Below are positions 1-7,886 of a DNA stretch of 14,888 bases, one piece after another. The DNA comes from Candidatus Heimdallarchaeota archaeon (GTDB lineage: Archaea > Asgardarchaeota > Heimdallarchaeia > Heimdallarchaeales > Heimdallarchaeaceae): the NCBI GenBank assembly GCA_016839875.1, contig JAEOTK010000101.1, positions 1 through 14,888 of the forward strand, written 5' to 3'. Within the stretch, counting starts at the first letter, position 1. Each line of letters opens with the position of its first letter. Under the pieces are notes generated by a model that did no database searches, had not been told where the DNA came from, and saw only the letters and a program-made list of their open reading frames with translations. Position numbers and translations under genes: made by a program.

Positions 1-803
1 AAAGAGTCAAAGAAGGTGCAAAGAAAAACACTGAGAATCTTTTAGATGTTCCACATGAAAGGATAATCAACGAATTAAAGCTGGCTCTTGGAGCTCAACC
101 AGTTACAGCATTTCAGCTGATGACAGAACTAGGTGTTTTTGAAACTCTTTTTCCTCAGATAACAAATAAAGAAATTGATGAAGATATCTACAAGGTCTCC
201 ACAGTCTGGGAGAAAATAAGTATGAAGCTGCAATATTTATTAGAAAAAGAAATCAAGGACACTTCTCTTATCTTAGCTGCAGTTTTATCTGAAACAACAA
301 TAGATAACATAGAAGATTATAATAAGCAGAAGGCAACCTACCTGGTCTTTCAAGAAGTTATGACTATTTTAAGAAAATATTCATTTTCAAATAAGGAAAT
401 CAAAGAAATAGGTCAATATATTAAAAATAAAGACTCTCTCTTTGGTTTCATTGAGCTATCCCCTTCTTTGTTAGAGATGAGATTATTCTTGAAGGAAATT
501 GGGATTCAGCTTGAAAATTTAATCTCCTTAACCTTAGCAGAAAATTCGACAAGAAAAACCCCTATTTTCATAACCCCATTAATTGAGAAACTAAAACAGA
601 TTAATGAAAACCAAGATCTAATACATTTTGTTCCCAAATTAGATGGTAATGAGATTGAAGATTTCTTTGGATTTTCAGGAAGAGAAATAGGTGAAGTGAA
701 AATTATACTCTCAATTGCAATCATGAATGAAGAAATACAGAATACAAAGGAAGATTGTGTAAACTATATCAAACGAAAGTTGTTTGATGAAAAAAAGGAT
801 TAA
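1..803 (+). CDS. Class II CCA tRNA nucleotidyltransferase/poly(A) polymerase-like protein, C-terminal part (5' truncated)
   Basis: The frame is open from base 3 to the stop at 801-803, giving 266 visible residues. The gene begins before the window, and the ATG at 120 is internal. The first residues, including VPHERIINELKLAL and then AFQLMTELGVFETLFPQI, match the neck/body region of class II nucleotidyltransferases (family pattern VSxERIRDEL...AxxLLxELGLLxxxxPEL). Near the end, PKLDGNEIEDFFGFSGREIG matches the family's PLLxGxDLxxLGxxPGPxIG helix, followed by the usual short tail. Such enzymes add CCA to tRNA 3' ends or add poly(A). The catalytic head, with its DxD motif, lies outside the window. 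Where HD-fused relatives carry a metal-binding HD motif, this protein reads LILAAVLSETTID, so no HD phosphohydrolase is present. Archaea normally use the unrelated class I enzyme, so CCA addition itself is not proven here. Family assignment is fairly sure; substrate is not. Confidence 0.8.
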   Translation, partial: RVKEGAKKNTENLLDVPHERIINELKLALGAQPVTAFQLMTELGVFETLFPQITNKEIDEDIYKVSTVWEKISMKLQYLLEKEIKDTSLILAAVLSETTIDNIEDYNKQKATYLVFQEVMTILRKYSFSNKEIKEIGQYIKNKDSLFGFIELSPSLLEMRLFLKEIGIQLENLISLTLAENSTRKTPIFITPLIEKLKQINENQDLIHFVPKLDGNEIEDFFGFSGREIGEVKIILSIAIMNEEIQNTKEDCVNYIKRKLFDEKKD

Positions 804-847
804 GAAAATCAGAACTTTGATACTTAGATAGTAATTCTCCATAAATG

Positions 848-855
848 CTATAAAT
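848..855 (+). promoter_or_regulatory. TATA box for the beta-helix protein gene
   Basis: The octamer CTATAAAT is centred about 26 bases before the ATG at 879. That is the normal TATA-to-start distance in archaea, so the transcript would begin at or next to the start codon (leaderless). No Shine-Dalgarno sequence is visible before this ATG, which agrees with that reading. Confidence 0.5.
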
Positions 856-878
856 CCCTATAGCTCATTGATACTGAA

Positions 879-2642
879 ATGAAACTAAGATTCATAGTTC
901 GAAGTATGATAATACTCAGCATAATGGTTTGTACTTTATGCTTTAGCACTGGTATGAGTAGTGTGAATGCTTCTAATTCTGAATCAATTGCAGATATCAA
1001 AGAAAAACCAGTCATTCAAGCATTTCTTCAGGAATCTATGATTATTGATTCAAATGAAGATTTTATAGATCTTGGTTGTACTGGAAATGGTTCACTCATT
1101 AATCCATATATTATCGATGGCTTTAGAATAGCAGGAGGTGTGAGTTTGAATTGGGGTATGTACATCACTAATGTAACCAAACATTTTGTGATTCAAGACT
1201 GTATAATAGAGACATCCAATTGTATAGTCTTGAGCAACTTAAATGAAGCTTCAGTGAAAATTCTAAACTCAGAAACTGTTGTATTAGACTTTTTCAATCC
1301 AGCTATTATTTTAACATCAATTTCTATACAAACATGTTCAAATGTAATTATCGACAACTGCAATTTTGACAGTAAAATCAGAGGTATAGATATATCCAAT
1401 TCAAATAATATATCAATCACAAATTGCAATTTTGCAAGTAGTTACAATACTGAAATTCAAGAGAGTAAATATTGCGGTATTTATTCGATTGGTTCTCTTG
1501 ATTGTGGTTTCATTAATAATACGTTTGAAGAAGGGGGGTTTTATTTTGATACAACATTAGAAGATTATTTCACTTTTGAAATTCAAAACAATATATTAGG
1601 AATTCTACCAATTAGCTTTTTTGAGAATCAAACAGGATTAATCATTGATGCTCCTTTATATGGGCAATTATATCTATTCAATTGCTCTGACTCAATTATA
1701 AGAAATCAGGTAGTTTCTTCAACGTTTTTAGGAATTGGTTGTTATTATAGCTCAGGAATTATTCTAAGTGAAAATGAGTGTAGTGAAAATCAATATGGTT
1801 TAATTTCTTTCAAATCAAATCAGACTATAATTAAGAATAATTTATGCAGCTACAACATAATTGGGATAGGAGTGAAGTATGGTATTGAAAATATCATTGA
1901 AGACAATGTATGTTGCAATAATTTATTTAACAGTGGGATTGAAGTAACATGCAACTCAATAGATACTCAACTAACAAGCAATAATTGTTCTTTCAACACT
2001 TGGGGTTATGGGATTTATGAATCATCTACTAATTCATCATTTATTGATAATGTGTGTAACTATAATTTTAATGGTATAAGATTACGTTCATCAGTAACAC
2101 CTAATCTTCTGAATAATACTTTAAATTACAATAAATATAATGGCTTATGGTTAGATTCAAGTCAAGATTTCACTGTAATGAATAATATAATCACCTACAA
2201 CAGCTTGAATGGAATCGCTGTCACTAGTAGTTCCTTAGGCTCGATTGCATACAATTTAATCCTAGAGAATTTTGAATATGGTTTGATTCTTGATTTCAAA
2301 ACGAGTGATGTAAGAATTCATCATAATAGTTTCATAAATAACCATCCAACTAGCACAAAAGGACAAGCAAAGGATGATGGTTCTAAGAACTATTGGTACA
2401 ATCCAGATACATTCGTTGGGAACTATTGGACAGATCTTGGAAGAAGAAATAAATATCCCATTGATGGAAATGCAAACTCTTATGACCTCTATCCGCTGAA
2501 AAAACCAATAGTATTGCCAGATGAATCTTATCCATTGAAAACAAGCTTTGTCTCATTAATTCTATTGTTTCCAGCTCTTCTATTAGTAGCGTCTATAAAA
2601 AATTCAATCTCAAGGTACAGAAGAATTCTAATAGAATACTAA
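879..2642 (+). CDS. Secreted NosD-like right-handed beta-helix repeat protein with C-terminal anchor
   Basis: This 587-residue protein starts with a charged then hydrophobic signal segment (residues 1-32, ending VNASNS). It continues with DFIDLGCTGNGSLINPYIID, the typical opening of archaeal NosD/periplasmic copper-binding-like parallel beta-helix proteins. Residues about 90-500 are many short turns rich in Asn, Ile and Ser (INNT, ISITNCNF, LNNTLNYN), as expected for pectate-lyase-like coils. The family end motif NYWTDLGRRNKYPIDG lies near 515-530, with SYDLYPLKKP just after. A hydrophobic helix at about 553-572 is followed by basic residues, suggesting membrane anchoring with the helix exposed outside. 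It is Cys-rich for its type and has many NxS/T sequons. The function is unknown; carbohydrate binding or an adhesive surface role is inference. Its stop overlaps the stop of the convergent fumarase gene by four bases. Confidence 0.85.
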   Translation: MKLRFIVRSMIILSIMVCTLCFSTGMSSVNASNSESIADIKEKPVIQAFLQESMIIDSNEDFIDLGCTGNGSLINPYIIDGFRIAGGVSLNWGMYITNVTKHFVIQDCIIETSNCIVLSNLNEASVKILNSETVVLDFFNPAIILTSISIQTCSNVIIDNCNFDSKIRGIDISNSNNISITNCNFASSYNTEIQESKYCGIYSIGSLDCGFINNTFEEGGFYFDTTLEDYFTFEIQNNILGILPISFFENQTGLIIDAPLYGQLYLFNCSDSIIRNQVVSSTFLGIGCYYSSGIILSENECSENQYGLISFKSNQTIIKNNLCSYNIIGIGVKYGIENIIEDNVCCNNLFNSGIEVTCNSIDTQLTSNNCSFNTWGYGIYESSTNSSFIDNVCNYNFNGIRLRSSVTPNLLNNTLNYNKYNGLWLDSSQDFTVMNNIITYNSLNGIAVTSSSLGSIAYNLILENFEYGLILDFKTSDVRIHHNSFINNHPTSTKGQAKDDGSKNYWYNPDTFVGNYWTDLGRRNKYPIDGNANSYDLYPLKKPIVLPDESYPLKTSFVSLILLFPALLLVASIKNSISRYRRILIEY

Positions 2643-4030
2643 ACCATTTTTCTTGGATCTAATAGATCATCAATATCTTCTTCTAATTCGACATTTTTGT
2701 CTTCAAGAATCTCCTTTACAGTCTTTCCCTTTTGGTATGCTTCTTGGACAATTTCAGCTGCAACATCATATCCTAAAATTGGGGTTAGTTTAGTTATTAT
2801 CATAAGACTTTGACTTAATTTCTTCTGTATTTCAGGTAAGTTCGCTTGTAATCCCTTTAAGTTCAAATTACTGAAGGAAACTATTGAATTCGAAAGAAGA
2901 TTTATAGAATCAAGTAGAATTGAGATCATCAACGGTTTTGTAACATTCAAATCAAGTGTGCTTCCATACCCTTCAGCAAAAGAGATAGTTGTGTCATTCC
3001 CTATAATTTGAATACAAACTTGAATGAGCATTTCAGCTTGAGTAGGATTTATTTTTCCAGGCATAATAGATGATCCTGGTTCATTTTGAGGAATAATTAG
3101 TTCTCCTAGTCCAGCTCTTGGCCCACTTCCCATCCACCTGATATCATTTGCCATTTTCAATAATGATAAAGCCAGAGTTTTCAAAATTCCTGATAGCTTA
3201 ACTAATGAGTTATGAGAAGCAATTCCCTCTGCTTTAACAGGATTCTCTTTGAAAGGAAAATCGGTTATTGTAGAAAGATGTGAAATTGCTTTTTCACTGA
3301 AATTTTGGTGGATATTTATTCCTGTTCCAACAGCTGTTCCTCCCAAAGGAATAAAATACAATTCTTCACAAGCAGAATACAATCTCTTTTCATTCTGTTC
3401 TATTTGTTTTCTATATACTTCAAATTCCAAAGATAAAGGTATAGGAACTGCATCTTGAAGATGAGTTCTCCCAACTTTAACCACTTCTTGGAATTCACTA
3501 ATTTTCTTGGATAGTGTATTTTGAATCTCTTTCAATGCAGGAAAAAGATTTTCCTTCAAACTTGCTAGAATTGAAAGGTGCATTGAAGTCGGAATCACAT
3601 CATTCGAAGATTGAGCTTTATTTACATGGTCATTAGGATGAACAGGTTTTTTCTCACCTTTAGGATAACCTAATATCTCATTTGCTCGATTTGCTAAAAC
3701 TTCATTCATATTCATGTTCGTTTGAGTTCCAGAACCTGATTGAAAAATATCTACTGGAAATTGGTCTAAGTGTTTCTCGTTAATTATGATTTCGTCAATT
3801 GCTTTTTTTATTGCTTTTCCCATTTCATCTTCAATTAATCCTAAATCCACGTTAGCTAAAAGGCATGCTTTTTTCACGTTAGCTAACGCCGTAATAAATG
3901 AAGTTGGAAACTGTTTTCCACTTATGTTGAAATTTCGGATAGCTCTTTGAGTATTTATTCCCCAATATACTTCTTCAGGTATTTCTAACTCCCCTAATAC
4001 ATCCTTCTCTACCCTAGTTTTCTTATTCAT
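2639..4030 (-). CDS. fumC: Class II fumarate hydratase
   Basis: The protein has 463 residues, the usual length for class II fumarase, which reversibly hydrates fumarate to malate without an iron-sulfur cluster. Superfamily signatures are intact: SGSGTQTNMNMNE (98-110), HPNDHVNKAQSSNDVIPTSM (131-150), GRTHLQDAVP (187-196, with the family's active-site histidine region at H190) and GSSIMPGKINP (319-329, carrying the mobile catalytic serine loop). THLQDA and MPGKINPTQAEM point to fumarase rather than aspartase. The C-terminus LLDPRKMV also fits. The frame stays open about 100 codons further upstream inside sdhB, but those residues do not resemble fumarase. The ATG at 4030 gives the standard N-terminus (TRVEKDVLGELEIP) and overlaps the sdhB stop by eight bases (ATGAATAA), which suggests translational coupling. 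It is the third gene of the sdhA-sdhB-fumC operon. Confidence 0.95.
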   Translation of the reverse strand: MNKKTRVEKDVLGELEIPEEVYWGINTQRAIRNFNISGKQFPTSFITALANVKKACLLANVDLGLIEDEMGKAIKKAIDEIIINEKHLDQFPVDIFQSGSGTQTNMNMNEVLANRANEILGYPKGEKKPVHPNDHVNKAQSSNDVIPTSMHLSILASLKENLFPALKEIQNTLSKKISEFQEVVKVGRTHLQDAVPIPLSLEFEVYRKQIEQNEKRLYSACEELYFIPLGGTAVGTGINIHQNFSEKAISHLSTITDFPFKENPVKAEGIASHNSLVKLSGILKTLALSLLKMANDIRWMGSGPRAGLGELIIPQNEPGSSIMPGKINPTQAEMLIQVCIQIIGNDTTISFAEGYGSTLDLNVTKPLMISILLDSINLLSNSIVSFSNLNLKGLQANLPEIQKKLSQSLMIITKLTPILGYDVAAEIVQEAYQKGKTVKEILEDKNVELEEDIDDLLDPRKMV

Positions 4031-4790
4031 TTTTTGACCACTTATCTCTAATGTGCTTAATTGCAGTTCCTGGTCTAACACCTCTTGGACACACTCTATT
4101 GCACACAAAGTATTGATCACAAGAAGAAACACCATCGTCTTTCCAAACCCTTTCAACAATCTCCTCTCGATGTTCTTCTGAGAGTCTAGTGTCAGCAATA
4201 AACCTGTATCCTTTAGCAAGTGCAGAAGGACCAAGATATTTATTATTAGTAGCATTGACTGGACAAGACCAACATAAACCACACAAAATGCAATAGAGCA
4301 GATGTTCAACTGATTTTGCATCTTTAGCATCTTGTGTTGATTCAGGAGCTATATCATTCCACTCACGTATGAAATAAGGTTGAACTTCTTTATAGAATTC
4401 CCAGAAAGGTACCATATCAACTACTAAATCTACTTCAACTTTCATATTTGGTAGAGGTTCAATTAAGATTTCATTCTGTTCATCCCATTCAGGTAAATCT
4501 GCAAAATTAAACTCAGGGAGTTTAGGTGGAATTTTTGCAGTTTTTACAGATGATACTTGAGTTCTACAAGCTAGCTGTGGATATTTATCAATAGTCACTC
4601 CACATGAACCACAAATTGCACCTCGACATGAATATCGAAATGCCAATGTGTGATCGAAATGATCCTGAATATAGAATAGGGCTTCCAATATTGTCATTCC
4701 TTTTCGTAATGGAACTTCATATCTTTCATATCTAGTTTCTTCATCGTTTGGCCCTTTCCTGTAAATCAAGAACTTCTGTTTTTCTGCCAT
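4023..4790 (-). CDS. sdhB: Succinate dehydrogenase/fumarate reductase iron-sulfur subunit
   Basis: This 255-residue protein carries electrons between SdhA and the acceptor. The N-terminal ferredoxin domain has a complete [2Fe-2S] set, C55, C60, C63 and C75 (SCRGAICGSCG then C). The C-terminal domain has C167, C170, C173 and C176 (CILCGLCWSCP), then C214, C220 and C224 (CDQYFVCNRVCP). By analogy with E. coli SdhB, C167, C170, C173 and C224 would hold [4Fe-4S], and C176, C214 and C220 would hold [3Fe-4S]. The spacing between C173 and C176 is two residues where the family normally has three. There is no CCG domain, so it is not a TfrB-type fusion. The start chosen is the ATG at 4790, which overlaps the sdhA stop as TGATG. 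A TTG three bases earlier is also possible. No SdhC or SdhD follows in the operon. Confidence 0.93.
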   Translation of the reverse strand: MAEKQKFLIYRKGPNDEETRYERYEVPLRKGMTILEALFYIQDHFDHTLAFRYSCRGAICGSCGVTIDKYPQLACRTQVSSVKTAKIPPKLPEFNFADLPEWDEQNEILIEPLPNMKVEVDLVVDMVPFWEFYKEVQPYFIREWNDIAPESTQDAKDAKSVEHLLYCILCGLCWSCPVNATNNKYLGPSALAKGYRFIADTRLSEEHREEIVERVWKDDGVSSCDQYFVCNRVCPRGVRPGTAIKHIRDKWSKNE

Positions 4791-6502
4791 CAATAAACAC
4801 GCTCCTTTACTTCGAAAATCCCCAGTTTCACTGGTTTCGTTTTCAACTCCAATCCTTCCTCTGTTCTATATGCAAGAGAATGAACTAGAAACTCATCATC
4901 GTTTCTGTTTGGATAATCCAATCTTGAGTGAGCTCCTCTACTTTCTTTTCTCCATAATGCTGCATAAGCAGTTACTTCTGCAATATCTAACATATTACGA
5001 AGTTCTAATGCTCGTACAATTCCAAAATTAAACTTTCTACTTGAAGTAGAAATTGAAACATTCTTGAATTCTTCTTGAAGTTTGCACAAATTTGTATATG
5101 CGTCTTTTAGTTCTTTTTCAGTTCTATACACTCCTACAAACTTATCCAAAATTTCTCCCATTCGTTCACGAATGGATATCGGTTTCTTTCCATTGTTATT
5201 TTCCCAATTCTTGAACAAATCTTCAAGTACAGTCATACCTTCTTTTTCAGCCTTTTCAATTTCACTAATTGAAGGTAATGTTGGAAGATCTTTTTCAAGC
5301 AATGTCCTTCCAATATAACGACCAAAGACAGCTGTTTCAAGTAGAGAATTCCCACCTAATCTATTAGCTCCATGAACCGAAATACAAGCAGTTTCACCAA
5401 CAACATATAATCCATTCAATGTAGACTCACAAAAGTCACCTTCATATTTTGTTGCAATACCTCCCATGGAATAGTGTTGTCCAGGTTGAACAGGTATTGG
5501 TTCTTCAATGGGATCAACTCCTGCAAAATAGATAGAAATTTCTCTTATTCCAGGTAAGCGTTCTTTTATTCTTTCAGCACCTAAATGTGTGAGATCTAAA
5601 TGAACATACGCATCCTCAATCCCTCTTCCCTCTCTAACTTCTGTTTGGATTGCTCTTGCAACTATATCTCTCGGAGCAAGTTCCTTTGCTTTGGGTGCAA
5701 CTTCAAGCATGAACCTTTCTCCATCTTTGTTATAGAGAAGACCACCTTCTCCTCTTGCTCCTTCAGAAATTAGTATATTTGTTCCAAAAAGAGTTGTTGG
5801 ATGAAATTGTACAAATTCACAATCTTGCATTGGAACACCAGCGCGAAAAGCTGCACCAACCCCATCTCCAGTATTGATTATTGCATTAGTGGAGCGAGTG
5901 TATGTTCTACCAAATCCTCCTGTAGCCAAGATAACATATCCTGAACGGAAGATGACCAGTTCACCTGATGTCATATCTAAAGTGATAATTCCTGTAATAG
6001 TATCATCAACTTTGATTAAATCTATCAGAAAAAATTCATCAAAGAAGGTGACGTTCTTATTTACACATTGCTCATAAAGTGTGTGTAACAATGCATGTCC
6101 GGTTCGATCTCCAGCATAACAAGTTCTAGGAAAACCTGCACCACCAAAGGGTCGTTGTGCAATCAAACCACTATCAAGTCTGGAAAAAGGAGCACCCATG
6201 CTTTCAAATTCTACTACAATTTTTGGTGCTTCTTCGCACATAAACATGACTGCATCTTGATCTGCTAAATAATCTGAACCATATACAGTATCATAAGCAT
6301 GTTTTTCTGGAGAATCTTCTTTTCCAGCTTCTGTGTTTCCTAGAGAAGCGTTTATTCCTCCTTGGGCAGCTCCTGAATGACTTCTAACTGGATGGACTTT
6401 GCTTACGACTGCAACGTTCCATTTACTTGATAATTCAAGAGCAGCTCTTAATCCACTTAAACCTGCTCCTACAATTACCGCATCAAATTCCTCTACTCTC
6501 AA
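4790..6502 (-). CDS. sdhA: Succinate dehydrogenase/fumarate reductase flavoprotein subunit
   Basis: This 570-residue flavoprotein interconverts succinate and fumarate. It shows the FAD Rossmann motif GAGLSG (12-17), then [17 protein letters not shown], in which H42 aligns with the covalently flavinylated histidine. FHPTT (about 223), [10 protein letters not shown] (235-244), a PRDIVARAI helix, HYSMGGI (343-349) and [11 protein letters not shown] (379-389) follow, containing the dicarboxylate-binding His and Arg residues. L-aspartate oxidase shares the fold, but the adjacent sdhB and the covalent-FAD motif make SdhA/FrdA the better call. Direction of the reaction in vivo cannot be told. The start is TTG at 6502: no ATG or GTG lies just upstream in frame, and AAAGGT at 6510-6515 sits at Shine-Dalgarno distance. 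It is the first gene of the operon. Confidence 0.95.
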   Translation of the reverse strand: MRVEEFDAVIVGAGLSGLRAALELSSKWNVAVVSKVHPVRSHSGAAQGGINASLGNTEAGKEDSPEKHAYDTVYGSDYLADQDAVMFMCEEAPKIVVEFESMGAPFSRLDSGLIAQRPFGGAGFPRTCYAGDRTGHALLHTLYEQCVNKNVTFFDEFFLIDLIKVDDTITGIITLDMTSGELVIFRSGYVILATGGFGRTYTRSTNAIINTGDGVGAAFRAGVPMQDCEFVQFHPTTLFGTNILISEGARGEGGLLYNKDGERFMLEVAPKAKELAPRDIVARAIQTEVREGRGIEDAYVHLDLTHLGAERIKERLPGIREISIYFAGVDPIEEPIPVQPGQHYSMGGIATKYEGDFCESTLNGLYVVGETACISVHGANRLGGNSLLETAVFGRYIGRTLLEKDLPTLPSISEIEKAEKEGMTVLEDLFKNWENNNGKKPISIRERMGEILDKFVGVYRTEKELKDAYTNLCKLQEEFKNVSISTSSRKFNFGIVRALELRNMLDIAEVTAYAALWRKESRGAHSRLDYPNRNDDEFLVHSLAYRTEEGLELKTKPVKLGIFEVKERVY

Positions 6503-6546
6503 AAGACTTACCTTTACTAGATTATTAGACCAAAAAAAACTAACTC

Positions 6547-6554
6547 ATATAAAA
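6547..6554 (-). promoter_or_regulatory. TATA box of the sdhA-sdhB-fumC operon
   Basis: Read on the minus strand, the sequence is TTTTATAT after an AT-rich BRE-like stretch. Transcription would start near 6525, leaving a leader of roughly 20 bases that contains the AAAGGT ribosome-binding site before the TTG start of sdhA. It shares the 163-base divergent spacer with the promoter of the membrane protein gene on the plus strand. Confidence 0.55.
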
Positions 6555-6636
6555 TATTAAGGTTTGGTAAAAAATTGCTTTAAAACCTTTGGAGATCTGA
6601 AGATTAGTCAATACCATCTGTTGTCCAGATAAAAGA

Positions 6637-6643
6637 TTTATTA
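6637..6643 (+). promoter_or_regulatory. TATA box for the four-helix membrane protein gene
   Basis: TTTATTA, preceded by the purine-rich AAAAGA as a BRE-like element, is centred about 26 bases before the GTG at 6666. The transcript would therefore begin at the start codon. This supports the GTG as the true, leaderless start; an in-frame stop at 6642-6644 also rules out an upstream start. Confidence 0.5.
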
Positions 6644-6665
6644 ACTCCTTTATGTTTGTTGGATT

Positions 6666-7118
6666 GTGGCTGAAAGTTTAAGACATTTCCGAAAAGAACG
6701 AGTATTTCGTCAATTGTTTGTAGTATTTGGGATTCTCTATGGAGCTGCCATATATTTCCTACTATATTTCTTTGAAGGAAATGATAAAACAAGAAATGCT
6801 TATCTTGTAATATATTTAGGAAGTATTGCAATAGGAGTACTGGCTGGATTATTTCAAAGAAAACGACTGAAGCAATTCAACATATACACAAGCTTAGGCG
6901 TGGTACTTTTCTTTATACTCATACAAATATCAACTGCTATAAGCGATACAGTACCCTCATACGAATTCAGATTAGCCTTCTTTATCTATCTTGGTTTAGC
7001 AATCGCAGCCACAGTTGAAGTAGTCTTGCTAGCGAAATTGATCGACATTATTGTTCCATTAAAAGAAGAGAAAGAGGAAAAATCAGTAGAAGATGATTAC
7101 TTACTTATTGAAACATAG
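6666..7118 (+). CDS. Four-helix integral membrane protein, unknown function
   Basis: I do not recognise this 150-residue protein. After a basic N-terminus (RHFRKERVFRQ) it shows four hydrophobic helices: about 15-36 (VVFGILYGAAIYFLLYFF), 46-62 (AYLVIYLGSIAIGVLAG), 74-92 (IYTSLGVVLFFILIQIS) and 103-130 (LAFFIYLGLAIAATVEVVLL). It ends in an acidic, charged tail (KEEKEEKSVEDD). The pattern suggests a cytoplasmic membrane protein with both ends inside. It is divergent from sdhA across a 163-base spacer. The operon lacks an anchor subunit, so a role in attaching SdhAB is conceivable, but no histidine lies in any helix to bind heme and no similarity to SdhC/D is visible. The GTG start is supported by the TATA box spacing and an upstream in-frame stop. 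Confidence 0.75.
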   Translation: MAESLRHFRKERVFRQLFVVFGILYGAAIYFLLYFFEGNDKTRNAYLVIYLGSIAIGVLAGLFQRKRLKQFNIYTSLGVVLFFILIQISTAISDTVPSYEFRLAFFIYLGLAIAATVEVVLLAKLIDIIVPLKEEKEEKSVEDDYLLIET

Positions 7119-7240
7119 TTGAAAATTTGATGGATTTTTTCTTCTAGAAATAGGCTCATCCTCTGAAACTTAAGATTATGAAGGAAGTAGATAGAGCTTA
7201 TCTTAATCATAGCTTCAAGGATTTATTCAGTCTAGAACAT

Positions 7241-7261
7241 TTTTATTAGAAAACATTAATA
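7241..7261 (+). promoter_or_regulatory. Possible promoter region of the 7285 gene
   Basis: Two TATA-like stretches lie here: TTTTATTA at 7241-7248 and CATTAATA at 7254-7261. The first would give a leader of about 15 bases. The second would start transcription at the TTG of 7285. The sequence does not decide between them. Confidence 0.35.
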
Positions 7262-7284
7262 AAACGGATTCTACCAATAGATAA

Positions 7285-7785
7285 TTGGTTGAAGTGAAGA
7301 ATAATTCAGGGGTTCAAAAAGCTGAAGATCTAGTTGAGAATCTTCAAAAACTAGTTTCTACTGCAACAATAAATAGAGTAAAGGAAGTATTAGAGCAGAC
7401 TGTTAAGGATTGGGATGTAAATGTGGATATAATGATACCTACAAGAGTTTCCTACCCGAAACCAATCTTTCTGTATTTGAAAGATCTTGAAGAAATACCC
7501 ATGGATGTGTTTGAGTGGCTGAATGAATTTAGTAGACATTATGATCTCAAATATATCAACACAAAAGGAAATCTGTTTGCACTATATTTGTACAAGGAGT
7601 TTGAATTAAGAACAGAAGTTCTTGATAAAGAACCTTCATTATATGAAACATATGAAAGAGAAAAGAAATCGATAGTAGAAAGAGAAAAAATGCAAGACGA
7701 AAATCTCTACGATTATAACATAAAGAAAGGAATTACTCCCCTTGTAAGCGGAGAAAGGGAAAAGAATAAAGAGCAAGAAACCTGA
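7285..7785 (+). CDS. Uncharacterised 166-residue protein with C-terminal ITPLVSGEREK motif
   Basis: I do not recognise this family. The protein is soluble, with no signal or membrane segment. Residues about 12-45 are helical (EDLVENLQKLVSTATINRVK). A likely alpha/beta region follows (VDIMIPTRVSYPKPIFLYLK, then WLNEFSRHYDLKYINTKGNL). The last 50 residues are charged and probably coiled or disordered, ending in NLYDYNIKKGITPLVSGEREK. That last motif recurs about 400 bases downstream in a broken relative, which suggests a tandem duplication and a conserved job for the tail. The start is TTG at 7285 directly after an in-frame stop; GTG at 7294 is the alternative and would remove three residues. 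It lies between a membrane protein gene and the convergent TFB-like gene, and neither neighbour explains its role. Confidence 0.7.
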   Translation: MVEVKNNSGVQKAEDLVENLQKLVSTATINRVKEVLEQTVKDWDVNVDIMIPTRVSYPKPIFLYLKDLEEIPMDVFEWLNEFSRHYDLKYINTKGNLFALYLYKEFELRTEVLDKEPSLYETYEREKKSIVEREKMQDENLYDYNIKKGITPLVSGEREKNKEQET

Positions 7786-7817
7786 TTTTCTAGTTTTGAC
7801 TAGTAGATTCTAACTTT

Positions 7818-7851
7818 ATTTTTCTAAAGTAGTGAACTACATTTTTCTAAA
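7818..7851. repeat. Direct repeat pair flanking a perfect dyad
   Basis: ATTTTTCTAAA occurs at 7818-7828 and again at 7841-7851. Between them lies GTAGTGAACTAC (7829-7840), a 5-base inverted repeat with a two-base centre. It sits between the 166-residue gene and its degenerate relative. The T-rich units could act as transcription terminators, or the dyad could be a protein-binding site. Confidence 0.4.
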
Positions 7852-7886
7852 TCTAAGATAATTTCAATACTCATACTCAAACTAAT

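Noticed and set aside
879..2642. Enzymatic pectate lyase or NosD maturation role for the beta-helix protein
   Set aside because: Only the fold and surface architecture are visible; no catalytic residues and no nos genes nearby.
4031..4330. N-terminal extension of the fumarase frame by about 100 codons
   Set aside because: It lies inside sdhB in another frame, has no resemblance to fumarase, and the ATG at 4030 gives the canonical N-terminus.
4790..6502. L-aspartate oxidase (NadB) as an alternative for the flavoprotein
   Set aside because: A covalent-FAD histidine motif and coupling to an SdhB gene favour SdhA/FrdA.
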